Shown here piece after piece: positions 33,401-43,845 of a DNA stretch of 64,000 nt. Position numbers and translations under genes: made by a program. Under the pieces are notes generated by a model, which ran no database searches, was not told the DNA's origin, and worked only from the letters and a program-made list of their open reading frames with translations. Each line of letters opens with the position of its first letter. Position 1 is the first letter of the stretch. Location of the stretch: the NCBI RefSeq assembly GCF_024139115.2, contig NC_085139.1, forward strand, positions 250,824,067 through 250,888,066. The letters are read 5' to 3'. This stretch comes from Armigeres subalbatus (Eukaryota > Arthropoda > Insecta > Diptera > Culicidae).

Positions 33401-34900
33401 ATGGGATTTCGATTGGATTAAGATTTGGAATGGATTTGATTTGAACTTGGGTTAGGATTCGGATTGGATTTGAATTGGATTTGGATTGGATTTGGATTGG
33501 ATTTCGAATGGATTTGGTTTGGATTAGGATTTAGTTTGGATTTGGATAGGATTTGGATGGGATTTAAATTTGATTTAGATGGTATTTGGATTGGGTTTCG
33601 ATTGGATTTGGATTGGATTTGATTTGAATTTGGATTGAATTTTGATTGGATTTGGTTTGGATTAGGATTTGGATTGGATTTGGATAGGATTTGGATTGGA
33701 TTTGGATGGGATTTGGATTGGATTTTGATTGGATTTGGTTTGGATTAGGATTTGGATTGGATTTTAATTTGGTTTGAATTTCGATTGGATTTGGTTTGGA
33801 TTAGGATTTGGATTGGGTTTGGATAGGATTTGGATTGGATTTGGTTTGGATTAAGATTTGGAATAATTTTGATTTGAACTTGGGTTAGGATTTGGATTGG
33901 ATTTGGATTGGATTTCGATTGGATTTGGTTTGGATTAGGATTTGGATTGGATTTGGATTGGATTTGAATTTGATTTGGATGGGATTTGGTTTTATTGGGA
34001 TTTGGATTGGATTTGATTTGATTTAGGATTAAATTTTGATTGGATTTGGTTTGGATTAGGATTTGGATTGGATTTGGATAGGATTTGGATTGGATTTGAA
34101 TTTGATTTGGATGGGATTTGGATTGGATTTCGATTGGATTTGGTTTGGATTAGGATTTTAATTTGGTTTGAATTTTGATTGGATTTGGTTTGGATTAGGA
34201 TTTGGATTGGATTTGATTTGAATTTGGATTGAATTTTGATTGGATTTGGTTTGGATTAGGATTTGGATTGGATTTGGATAGAATTTGGATTGGATTTGGA
34301 TGGAATTTGGATTGGATTTGGATGGGATTTGGATTGGATTTTGATTGGATTTGGTTTGGATTAGGATTTGGATTGGGTTTGGATAGGATTTGGATATGGG
34401 ATTTGAATTTGATTTGGATGGGTTTTGGATTGGATTTCGATTGGATTTAGTTTGGATTAGGACTTGGAATGGATTTGATTTGAACTTGGGTTAGAATTCG
34501 GATTGGATTTGAATTTCATTTGGATTGGATTTCGATTGGATTTGGTTTGGATTTGGATTGGATTTGGATGGAATTGGGATTGGATTTCGATTGGATTTGG
34601 TTTGGATTAGGATTTTATTGGATTTGGTTTGGACTGGATTTGGATTGGATTTGGGTGGGATTTGAATTTGATGTGGCTTGGGTAAGGATTGGATTTTGAT
34701 TTGGATTTCGACTGGATTTGGATTTTGTTTGAAGTGGATTTGGATTGGATGTAGTTAAGTTTGGATTTTGATTGGATTGTATTTAAATTAGATTGGGATT
34801 GGAATTTGATTTCGATTGGATTGAATTTGAATTCGATTTGGATTAGGATATGTATTGTATTTGGATTTGAATCGGCTTCGGATTTGATTGGATTTTGATT
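30498..34900 (+). repeat. GGATTTGGATT minisatellite, array 2 in INPP4 intron 7
   Basis: About 4.4 kb with the same unit, orientation and higher-order strings as array 1, including GATTTCGATTGGATTTGG and GGTTTGGATTAGG. The last 250 bases (34650-34900) are degenerate. Together with array 1 this makes over half of the intron. Confidence 0.97.
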
Positions 34901-35078
34901 AGGTTGAATAACACTTTGATTAATTATTTGTGAATGTCGTTTGGCCGATTTCCATTTGGCAGTTTATGTCTACTTTTAAACATTCTTCGTTTCGTTTTTT
35001 ATTTCCTTGCATCTTCGTTTTTTGTTATTATTTTTCTTTTCTTTCCTTAGTTTTTCTTCTGTTGTCGTTTTTTGCTTT
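34901..35078 (+). other. T-rich intronic spacer
   Basis: Pyrimidine-rich sequence (TTTTCTTTTCTTTCC-like) between the array and the next inverted-repeat element. No gene. Confidence 0.5.
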
Positions 35079-35821
35079 GGGTCTGTTCACAAATTACGTA
35101 ACGCTTTTGGGGGGGAGGGGGAGGTCCAGCTTGTGTTATACTTTGTTACACCAAAAAGTGGTGGAGGGGGTGGGTACTACCTACTGTTACGCATAACGCG
35201 AATAATTATTTATTTTGAATGCTTTTTTAATCACTGATTAAAGTAGGGCTGACATGTTTTGATCAAGACGATGAATACGCAACCTATCCTCTTCACTATC
35301 ATCTTGCCATGCTAGTCTTTGTAATTTTCTGGTTTTATCTCAAAGCCGGCTATTTTGGTGTTTTTTTTTAATCCTAAAAGACAGCGATTAAACCAAGCCA
35401 AAGTTCGTAAACAGTTCAATTTAAAAATGATGTATCTATCGTTACCGCATAAGTCATTAGCGAATTCAAGCGCATAGTGAGACAGATATGCGTAAAAACA
35501 CCAAGCGAATATTGTATTTCTCGACAGAACAGCTCCGCTAAACTATTTGATAGGTCATGGTCACAAATTCTGTTTTCGTTTCTACTAGCTGCGTTTTTAA
35601 TATCCTTGATATTTGATCATGTGCCGTTCCTATTCTAACAGTGTTTTAAAAAATACTTAAACCCACACAGAAGGAAAAAAATCTGTCTTTACGATTTTCA
35701 TAGTTACGCGTTATATGGGGGAGGGAGGGGGCATCGAAAATGTTACATTTGGTTACGAAGGGGGGGGGGGAAGGGGGTTAAAAACTCGGATTTTAGCGTT
35801 ACGTAATTTGTGAACAGACCC
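35079..35821. mobile_element. 743-bp element with long terminal inverted repeats (GGGTCTGTTCAC type)
   Basis: Left end GGGTCTGTTCACAAATTACG with TAACGC following; the right end GCGTTACGTAATTTGTG with AACAGACCC is its exact reverse complement (26 bases). Both subterminal parts carry G runs (GGGGGGGAGGGGGAGG near 35110, GGGGGGGGGGAAGGGGG near 35760) next to TGTTAC words. No coding frame. The internal sequence is not recognised. A fragment of the same family (GTGGTAGGGGGTGGG and GCGTAACGTAATT) lies at about 60450-60500. Confidence 0.8.
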
Positions 35822-36751
35822 TTCTTCTTATCTGTTTCCCATCCTTTCTTCCTCAAACTCAATTCAGTTCTTTTTCATCTACTTTCACTTTTTCTTCATC
35901 CTTTTTTGCCTTTCTCGTACAATAAAGTTGTACCTGAAGGCTATAATTTTAATCCAAAAGTCAAATTTTGTCAAAAAGTGTTATATACCAATCGACTCAG
36001 CTCGAAAAACTGACATATGTCTGTGTGTGTGGGGTTTTTTTTTTATACACGCGTTTCATATAGAATGACTTGACCGATTCGAGTGCAATTGGTTTCATTC
36101 TACGGAGCAAATTTGCTAGTTGGACACTATTGTTTTTGTTTCAATAAATCAAGCAGTTTGGGTCAAATTTCGAATGATTTATCATTTTAGCCATGGCGCA
36201 ACCAATCACTCTCATAATTGAGTAATTTTTAAGCAGCGTGCTAGAGTTGCATCAAATATTTTAACCGCCAAGATGTAGGCAATTACACTGCATTTGGAAC
36301 ATTAATTCTAATTCAACATATTGAATGGAGAAAGGCATCATCACCACTTGGGGATACATTTGGGTTTTTCTTCTTGTGTTCACTTTTGCCTTCTTCTATT
36401 TTTTTTTCTTTTTCCTACGCCTACTTTGCCGTTTTTATTTTTTCATTCATCTGTTTTCTTCTTATTCCATTCTTTTTTCTTCCCTTTTCTTTGTTTCCAT
36501 TGCTTCTTCTTGCTTTAATTTCCGTTTCTATCTATTTTTGTCCCTTCTCTTAAATCCAATCTAAATCCTGGGATTATTTCAATTCTGCTTCCTTAACTTT
36601 TTTCTTCTGTATTTTTGTTCTACTTGTTTGCCTTTCTCGTAAACTCGAAGAGCTTTGATTTCACCTAAAAAAATATCCTTTTTATCTCAGTTCAATCAAA
36701 GGTAATTGCCTATTTCCGGGGATTAAACCACCCGACTTGGACGTTAATTTA
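35822..36751 (+). other. Intron 7 segment with pyrimidine-rich stretch
   Basis: It contains GCCTTTCTCGTACAATAAAG near 35909 and GCCTTTCTCGTAAACTCG near 36630, words common to an unassigned dispersed repeat, and a C/T-rich stretch at about 36360-36620. No exon, RNA gene or element ends were found. Confidence 0.4.
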
Positions 36752-36907
36752 CAATGTTATGAAAACTCATAGGTGAATATGTACGTTATGTGGAAGATAT
36801 TGATTTGGAAAATGTATTGGAGGTAACCACTTTCCCTTCGATGGGACTCGAACCCATGACCCTACAGTACGCTAGACTGGTGCTTTAACCAACTAAGCTA
36901 CGAAGGA
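36752..36907 (-). mobile_element. tRNA-derived SINE, near-complete head
   Basis: The minus strand reads as a tRNA-like cloverleaf: acceptor TCCTTCG pairing with CGAAGGG, D arm GCTTAGTTGGTTAAAGC, anticodon arm CCAGTCTAGCGTACTGT with loop CTAGCGT (anticodon AGC, Ala-like), T arm ATGGGTTCGAGTCCCAT. The A and B boxes of a pol III promoter are present. A tail unlike any tRNA follows (AAAGTGGTTACCTCC, then AATACATTTTCC), so this is a SINE, not a tRNA gene. A 134-base copy with one mismatch lies at 38009-38142. Confidence 0.78.
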
Positions 36908-36949
36908 CCTCCGTCGGCCTTTGCAACCTAGCGGCTACTGAACGAGATC

Positions 36950-37740
36950 CTTAAATTGGACGCATAGTCAAATCACTCGCAATCCATTTCTCAAGCCAAC
37001 ACTTCCACATGTGTATAGTACACGTCCACATTAGAGGAGCGTGAGTATTCCGTATAGTAATGCCGCTAACGGGCTGCGTGCCGACATCGTGGCTCGCGGT
37101 AGGCTTGAAATAATAGACCGGCCGATGGTAAAACAATCATGCAGCCGAAAAGGGGTCAGGCGATAACGCAGCGCACTAGTGGCCGTTAGGTGTGGGGCCG
37201 GACGATGATGCGGCCTACAAATCCCCCGTCGGGTGGCCAGGTGTCACGACAATGCCTACGGGCTGCCGTTTAACCGCGTGATGGGTGGGATGCCGGGTGG
37301 TAGGGTTACCACCAGGTGGATCCACAATCGAATTGTTCGATGATCCAGACGGGTGATGTCGGTTGGATGGAGTAGTTTCCACGGGCGTCTACCCAAGATG
37401 GCACCTCTGTGTTGCTGAATATAAAAACCACACGATTCACACCGAACAAGCTCCTTACACCGAGCCACAAATCCAACTGCCTCTTTATCTCATCGGCTTC
37501 GTTCACCCACCGTCTGACTTGGTCACTCATCTCCCCAAGGAAAGCGCGCGTTCTATACTTCCTGCTTTCAATCAAACCTTCGCTGTGGTCGAGATCGCTC
37601 ATTGTCGGGTATGCGTTTAATCCACCCACCGTGTAAATTTGAAATCGCCGTTAAAACTATAGCAATTTGTCTTCACGCTTGAAAGGATTTAATATATATC
37701 TAATTAAATGTTACCCACCGGTAACATATCCCCCCTCTGG
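36950..37740 (-). other. GC-rich segment with minus-strand open frames, possibly a retroelement remnant
   Basis: Minus-strand frames at 37306-37629 (SDLDHSEGLIESRKYRTR and then FLGEMSDQVRRWVNEADEIK) and 37256-37468 look more protein-like than the surroundings, and composition is GC-rich and unlike the AT-rich intron. TTACCCACCGGTAAC at 37710-37724 with CATATCCCCCC after it could be an LTR border. I do not recognise a family, and no second LTR or target duplication was found. Confidence 0.35.
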
Positions 37741-38008
37741 TCGAGCAAAGAAATGCGGTTACACTAAACATTAAACGAAAAACTATAAAGCTAAATACTA
37801 TCTTATTTCAGAAAATCAAAACAAAAAAAGAACATCATCAACCAGAAATCAATAGGCGTATCAATACGGAATGAATACACTTATAATTAATCGAAACAAA
37901 ACATGCATTTTTCTAACTTCCGCATCACGAACATCGAGTTACTATAGGCGTCAAAATTCTCAACTGCCGTTGGGATCAAAATATGCCACACTAAACAAAT
38001 AGAAGTTG

Positions 38009-38142
38009 CAATGTTATGAAAACTCATATGTGAATATGTACGTTATGTGGAAGATATTGATTTGGAAAATGTATTGGAGGTAACCACTTTCCCTTCGATG
38101 GGACTCGAACCCATGACCCTACAGTACGCTAGACTGGTGCTT
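38009..38142 (-). mobile_element. tRNA-derived SINE, 5'-truncated copy
   Basis: Identical to 36752-36885 except for one base (AGG versus ATG near position 20). It stops inside the D arm of the tRNA-like head, where CCCATCCTTTTTATG follows. Because both copies start and stop abruptly, they may come from one segmental duplication rather than two insertions. Confidence 0.8.
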
Positions 38143-38334
38143 CCCATCCTTTTTATGTAAGGCTCGGAGACCCTAAGTGTAACATACCAATCGACTCATC
38201 AGGTTGGGGTTTCAATTGATTCAGGGATTTAATTGATTTTCTGACCTGTGTATTTTAACATCGCATAATAAAAGCTAGGACAGTTATCCCAAGTACCGAC
38301 GTACACTAAACCCCCATTTCATTCTGAATTCCAG

Positions 38335-38467
38335 CGAAGGGACCCGCTCGGACAATACGATGAAGAACATCGGACTGCGGAAGTACGCCTTCAACTTGCC
38401 GCAGGTCCTGTCGCTTCCGCAGGTGTATCGACCGCCGGCCGGTGCCTACGGGAAGGCCCAATCGTAA
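38335..38467 (+). CDS. INPP4: INPP4-family phosphatase, last exon (C-terminal tail)
   Basis: The acceptor CCAG at 38331-38334 is followed by C completing AG|C (Ser). The frame reads EGTRSDNTMKNIGLRKYAFN and LPQVLSLPQVYRPPAGAYGK, then AQS and TAA. Human INPP4A ends with the same block (NTMKNVGSRKYAFN, YRPPEGTYGK plus three residues), so the stop at 38465-38467 is very likely the true C terminus. TCGTAAGTC around the stop also looks like a splice donor, so a rare extension cannot be excluded. 3' untranslated sequence and a poly(A) signal should follow; AATAAT and ATTAAA words occur but none stands out. Confidence 0.93.
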
Positions 38468-39594
38468 GTCAATTTTTGTGTCTGTGTGAATGTGCGTTCC
38501 CGTGTGCGAGCGAATTTGTGTACACGTTCAAAACTTCTTCCAAACAAGCCAAATGAGGTTAGATCGTTTAGCGGCAGCTCAGTTTTTTAGCGCGAATTTA
38601 CTGTATTATTTAACGGACGTCTACTTACTTCAATGCAACAAAGCTACAGGCGATTTTTTATTTTATTCTGATATAAGTTAAGGTGAAAGTTTCTGCTCGT
38701 ACTATTACTAAGTTGTTGTTGATGATGTTTTTGAAAGTTTAATTTATTAACAGAAATATATACTCGTCTCGTTTTAACTTCATCCGCCACTCGTGGCTAG
38801 AATGTTTATTCCAGTTTCATCAATCTCAGAACTTGTTAAATAGTAGCTTATTAAGTCTGAAACAGTATAATATCCTCATCTTAGCCATGAAAAGAGTACA
38901 TCAAAAAATACTTTCTCATACATGCTAAGAGTAAATGCTAACCAAATAATCAATAAATTGCAAATCATCAAAACTTTTGTTTTCCTCTTAAATCGAAAGT
39001 GGGCTTAGAATAGCGCACAATTGGACTGAAGCCAACATATTTGTAGCTGCAATTGCACTTAAAAATCCTATAAAAATCCGTAAACAGACATGATTCGTGG
39101 GTGGGTTGCTCTGGTCGAGTAGTTAGTGGATTAATCCATTGTTAAAAATGTGCCAAATTTAATTAACAAAGAAGAAAAAAAAACATTTCCTTACAAGATA
39201 ATAAAATTAGAAAATGGCACGCATTAAAATTTTTGAGACAAATAATTAACACTTAACGAGTTTTTTAACACAGCAATGGCTAACGAACTAATGTAATCGA
39301 AAGGAAAATTCAAATCTTAACCAGTGTAATGTGAGCGTTATTAATCAATTAGAACGGAAACATTTTTTCGGATATGTTGGGACAATTTTTGAAACAGGAA
39401 TATTTATTGGTATTAACCCCAGAAATTCATCAAAATTTCAATTCAATTGAAATTAAGTACTAGACGAGTAGGAAATAAACTTGGAAAGCATTGACTGGAA
39501 TGAATTAAATTACTTTGTCCATTACTATGTTAGAATAGTGAAAGAAATCCCTATTATTAGGTCCACCAAAAAACATATATCACTGTCGCCATTA
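38468..39594 (+). other. INPP4 3' flank, AT-rich
   Basis: It probably contains the 3' untranslated region. No other gene, RNA or repeat was recognised in these 1.1 kb. Confidence 0.4.
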
Positions 39595-39595
39595 A

Positions 39596-39778
39596 AGGCT
39601 CCCCCAAACCTAAGCGATTTCATCGCCGCGACGGCGACAACTAGTCGCCGCGATTCTATCGTTGGGTCGCTGCAGGCAATACTCTATTTACGCTTCCATA
39701 CCAACGGCGACAGAATCGCTGTCGCCAAGCGATAGAATCGCGTCGCGACTGTCGTATCGCGTGTGTTTGGGGGAACCT
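39596..39778. mobile_element. 183-bp fold-back MITE with TAA/TTAA target
   Basis: Left end AGGCTCCCCCAAACC, right end GTTTGGGGGAACCT, inverted repeats with one or two mismatches. Flanks TTAA on the left and TTAA on the right are compatible with a 3-base TAA or 4-base TTAA duplication. The interior repeats CGCGACGGCGACA and TCGCCGCGATTCTATCG in both orientations, so nearly the whole element can fold. Confidence 0.75.
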
Positions 39779-39957
39779 TAACGGTCATTAACGGCCTTGT
39801 TTTGCTTGATCTTTATGGTTTATGAAAATATCATAAACTAAGTTTCAGACTATAGAGAAACATGACATGACTGAAGCGTGACTGCTTCGTAAATCATAAA
39901 CAACAAGTCACAAACAGACTATGCTCAATTGAGAAGTTTACTTCTCGAATCCAATGA

Positions 39958-40014
39958 TTTGAATCCAATTCAAATCCAATTCGAATTCCATTCAAATCTT
40001 ATTTAAATCCAATC
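39958..40014 (-). repeat. Short GGATTT-type minisatellite, inverted orientation
   Basis: TTGAATCCAATTCAAATCC and related words on the plus strand, the reverse complement of the intron 7 arrays. About 55 bases. The 650 bases that follow hold no feature I recognise. Confidence 0.7.
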
Positions 40015-40669
40015 TGTACGATCAGGGTAAGAAAGGTACTTATTCCAAAACCGGGGCCATCAATCAATCAGCAGCATAAAGGTGAACACATGTGGGTATT
40101 TGCTTCCAGTTTTCAACATAATATTTTGGAACACATTCAACACATTACTTATCACATTCAAGTCTAACACACACAGCGTTTATTAAACTAATTAAAACTT
40201 ATGATTTATTCTTTGAACTTAATTTACTTTTCTTCTTAAATTCTAACACTTCATGCAAAAAACACATATCGATACGTTCTCGTGAAATCAAACATTCAGG
40301 CGAGGCAAATTAGACCGATCCCGGCGAGGTAGATAGTGGCAACTGATCTTCGGTGATATTCTATCGGTCTATCTAGCAATCCATAGGTAGACGACGCTGT
40401 TTTCGTGCCGTTGAACTGCTGCCGAATCGTTGGTTCTCCCGCTCTCTATTAGCATCACTGCTCCAGTTCGTAGACCTAGATTGCTCCATCGCGTCGCCCC
40501 ATCGTATATTGCTCTCCACCGGTCATCCGAATGGCTATACATACTATCGTAGGTTCATACTGCCTGTTTACGTCGTGTTGGTGGTGGCACGTGGTCTGCG
40601 ATTAGTCTGCGTTGTTGAACCAAATTGTAGCACCGCTTGTACAGTCGTATATTGGTCCACTCATATGCA

Positions 40670-40793
40670 AACCCAATCCAAATTTAATTCAAATACAAAT
40701 CTAATTCAAATCCAATCCAAATTCAAACCAAATTCCATCTAAATCCAATCCAAATTTAAATCTAATTCAAATGCAATCCAAAGATTCAAATCT
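40670..40793 (-). repeat. AATCC-type minisatellite block left of LINE B
   Basis: About 120 bases of CAATCCAAATTTAATTCAAAT-like units on the plus strand. The same type resumes at 51815 on the other side of LINE B, consistent with the LINE having inserted into one array. Confidence 0.75.
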
Positions 40794-40804
40794 TCATTTA
40801 TTTA

Positions 40805-40865
40805 GTCTACATCTAAACAGATAACACTGAACTGAATCAACAATTTGACGCCACAATACACGGTT
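40805..40865. repeat. Fragment of the ACAGATAACACTGAATCAACA dispersed repeat
   Basis: AACAGATAACACTGAACTGA with ATCAACAATTTGACGCC and ACAATACACGGT matches the segment at 9240-9284 with a few changes. Here it abuts the truncated 3' end of LINE B. Confidence 0.65.
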
Positions 40866-43376
40866 CGAGGCCGCATCTCTCCATCATCGAATACGCCTTG
40901 CGCTCGCCAAGTCGTTCTGCACCTGGTCTGCCCATCTCGCTAGCTGCGCTCCACGTCGTCTCGTACCTGCCAGATCGAAGCGAATACTGTCTTTGCAGGG
41001 TTTCTGTCCGTCATTCTTGCAACATGCCCTGCCTATCGTACCCTTCCGGCTTTAGTTACCTTCTAGATACTGGGTTCGCTGTAGAGTTGGGCGAGCTCAT
41101 GGTTCATTCTTCGCCGCCACACACCGTCTTCTTGCACACCGTCAAAGATGGTCCTAAGCACCCGTCTCTCGAATACTCCGAGTCGTCCTCGAGCATTGTC
41201 CATGTTTCATGTCCGTAGAGGACAGCCGGACTTATTAGCGTCTTGTACTTGTACATGACACATTTGGTGCGGTGGCGAATCTTTTTTGACCGCAGTTTCT
41301 TCTGATGCCCGTAGTAGGCCCTATTTCCACAGATGATGCGCCTTCGTATTTCACGACTAACATTGTTATCAGCCGTTGGCAAGGATCCAATGTAGACGAA
41401 TTCCTCGACCACCTCGAAGGTATCCCCGTCTATCGTAACACTGCTTCCCAGGCGGTCCCTGTCGCGCTCGGTTCCGCCCACAAGCATGTATTTTGTCTTT
41501 GACGCATTCACCACCAGTCCAAATTTTGTTGCTTCACGTTTCAGGCGGGTGTACAGTTCTGTCACCTTTGCAAATGTTCGGCCGACAATGTCCATGTCAT
41601 CCGCGAAACAAATAAATTGACTGGATCTGTTGAAAATCGTACCCCGGCTGTTACACCCGGCTCTCCGCATGACACCTTCTATCGCAATGTTGAACAATAG
41701 GCACGAAAGTTCATCACCTTGTCTTAGTCCCCGGCGCGATTCGAACGAACTGGAGTGTTCGCCCGAAATCTTCACACAGTTTTGCACACCATCCACCGTT
41801 GCTTTGATCAGTCTGGTAAGCTTCCCAGGGAAGCTGTTCTCGTCCATGATTTTCCATAGCTCTACGCGGTCTATACTGTCGTATGCCGCCTTGAAATCAA
41901 CGAACAGATGATGCGTTGAGACCTGGTATTCACGGCATTTTCGAAGGATTTGCCGTACAGTAAAGATCTGGTCCGTTGTTGAGCGGCCGTCAACGAAGCC
42001 GGCTTGATAACTTCCCACGAACTCATTCACTAATGGTGACAGACAACGGAAGATTATCTGGGATATCACTTTGTAGGCGGCATTAAGGATGGTGATCGCT
42101 CGAAAGTTCTCACACTTTAGCTTGTCGCCTTTCTTGTAGATGGGGCATATAACCTTCCACTCCTCCGGTAGCTGTTCATTTTCCCAGATTCTGACTATCA
42201 ATCTGTGCAGACAAGTGGTCAGCTTTTCTGGTCCCATCTTGATAAGTTCATCTCCGATACCATCCTTACCAGCTGCTTTATTGGTCTTTAGCTGTTGGAT
42301 GGCATCCTTAATTTCTTTTAAGGTGGGGCTGGTTGGCTTCCATCGTCCGCTGAGTTGACGTAATGATTTCCTCCGCTGCTATGACTTTCACGGCCTGTAC
42401 TCTCAGCGCCATTCAAATGTTCCTCGTAGTGCTGCTTTCACCTTTCTATCACCATACGTTCGTCCGTCAAGATGCTCCCATCCTTATCCCGGCACATTTC
42501 GGCTCGCGACACGAAGCCTTTGCGAGATGCGTTGAGCTTCTGATAGAACTTGCGTGTTTCTTGAGAACGGCACAGCTCTTCCATCTTCTCCCACTCCGCT
42601 TCTTCCAGGCGGCGTTTCTTCTCCTGAAAAGGCAGGTCTGCTGTGTCCGCTTCCGTCTATAACGTTCCACGTTCTGCCGGGTACCTTGCTGCAGCGCGAC
42701 CGCCCGCGCTGCGTCCTTCTCCTCCAGAATCTGTCTGCACTCTTCGTCGAACCAATCGTTCCGTCGACTTCGACCCATATACCCGACGTTGTTCTCCGCT
42801 GCGTCGTTAATGGCTGCTTTGACTGTACTCCAGCAGTCCTCAAGAGGGGCCCCATCGAGCTTACCCTCTTCCGGCAACGCTGCCTCGAGATGCTGCGCGT
42901 ATGCAGTGGCGACATCAGGTTGCTTCAGTCGCTCTAGGTCGTACCGCGGCGGTCGTCGGTACCGAACATTGTTGATGACGGATAGTTTTGGGCGCAGTTT
43001 AACCATCACCAGATAGTGGTCAGAGTCGATGTTAGCGCCACGATATGTCCTGACGTCGATAATGTCGGAGAAGTGCCGTCCATCAATCAGAACGTGGTCG
43101 ATTTGTGATTCTGTCTGCAGTGGTGATCTCCAGGTGTGCCGATACGGGAGGCTGTGTTGGAAGTAGGTGCTGCGAATGGCCATATTCTTGGAGGCGGCGA
43201 AATCAATTAGTCGTAGGCCGTTTTCGTTCGTTGGCCGGTGAGCGCTGAACTTTCCAATAGTCGGTCTAAACTCCTCCTCTTGGCCAACCTGAGCGTTCAA
43301 ATCTTTTATGATGATTTTGACGTCGTGGCTTGGGCAGCTATCGTACTCACGTTCCAGCTGCGCGTAGAATGCGTCC
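40866..43376 (-). mobile_element. LINE B (RTE-like), 3' half: end of endonuclease, linker, reverse transcriptase
   Basis: The minus strand from 43376 reads DAFYAQLEREYDSCPSHDVK, DLNAQVGQEEEFRPTIG, DHVLIDGRHFSDIIDV and NIDSDHYLVMV (endonuclease). It continues through a conserved linker to RT with KGDKLKCENFRAITIL, VGSYQAGFVDGRSTTDQIF, LFVDFKAAYDSIDR, GLRQGDELSCLLFNIAIEG and catalytic FADDMDI near 41588-41608. It ends in GHETWTM and MNHELAQL. Stops and frameshifts lie in the last 250 bases. It is the same type as LINE A but a different copy with different linker residues, and it is 3'-truncated at about 40866. Confidence 0.87.
41104..42237 (-). pseudogene. LINE B reverse transcriptase, intact stretch of 377 codons
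   Basis: The longest uninterrupted RT frame in the window. It covers the RT palm with FADDMDI and the thumb, up to the GHETW motif. Frameshifts separate it from the endonuclease-containing frame at 42467-43393, so the whole ORF2 is not intact. Confidence 0.85.
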
Positions 43377-43379
43377 TTA

Positions 43380-43550
43380 GGCTCGATGCCCACGTAGCGT
43401 CATTTCAACGCAGAGTGCACGTGGCGTCAAAAAGATGTAGGTGTGTACCGGGAAAAAGCGGTAACGCAGCGTCACCACGCCGATTCACACCAGCGTTATT
43501 TTAACGCTGCGTGCACGTGGCGTTGAAAACCGCTACGTGGGCATCGGCCC
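43380..43550. mobile_element. 171-bp fold-back MITE at a TTA target inside LINE B
   Basis: Left end GGCTCGATGCCCACGTAGCG, right end CGCTACGTGGGCATCGGCCC; flanking TTA at 43377-43379 and 43551-43553. The interior carries GCAGAGTGCACGTGGCGTC and its near reverse complement. A related right end (CGCTACGTGGGCATCGGCCC followed by TAA) lies at 50410-50432. Confidence 0.82.
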
Positions 43551-43845
43551 TTAGGGCCATCCAGAAACCACGTGGTCATATTTTGAAGATTTTCAACCCC
43601 TCCCCATGTGGTCTATCGTGGTCATTTGGCAGACCCCTTCCCCCTTTGACCACGTGGTTTATTTTTCAAGTGCAAAATTAAAAAAACCCTATGTAACTAA
43701 AACATTTGGTTAATCCGAGAGTTTTCCCTGTGTATAAAAAGCCCCGTGTTTCGCGTGCGCGCGTCGTTTCGAAGTGTTTTTTCTCGTTCGTTCGCTGCTT
43801 ACGTTTTCGCTTGTCGCGTTGGCGTTATTTTCTCCCGGACCCGTC

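Noticed and set aside
22920..34450. Open frames with DWIWFGLGFGLDL-type peptides, looking like membrane proteins
   Set aside because: Hydrophobic repeats are an artefact of translating GGATTTGG minisatellite. No frame has a start context, splice sites or non-repeat content.
22830..34900. Telomere-like repeat (TTAGG occurs inside GGATTAGG)
   Set aside because: The unit is not (TTAGG)n, and Diptera lack that telomere repeat. The array lies inside a gene intron.
36321..36564. Plus-strand frames with Phe/Leu-rich peptides
   Set aside because: T/C-rich intronic sequence; two overlapping frames with equal support and no conserved motif.
36820..36907. Functional tRNA-Ala gene
   Set aside because: The cloverleaf is fairly good, but a 134-base copy including tRNA-unlike tail recurs at 38009, one anticodon-stem pair is mismatched, and the tail identifies it as a SINE.
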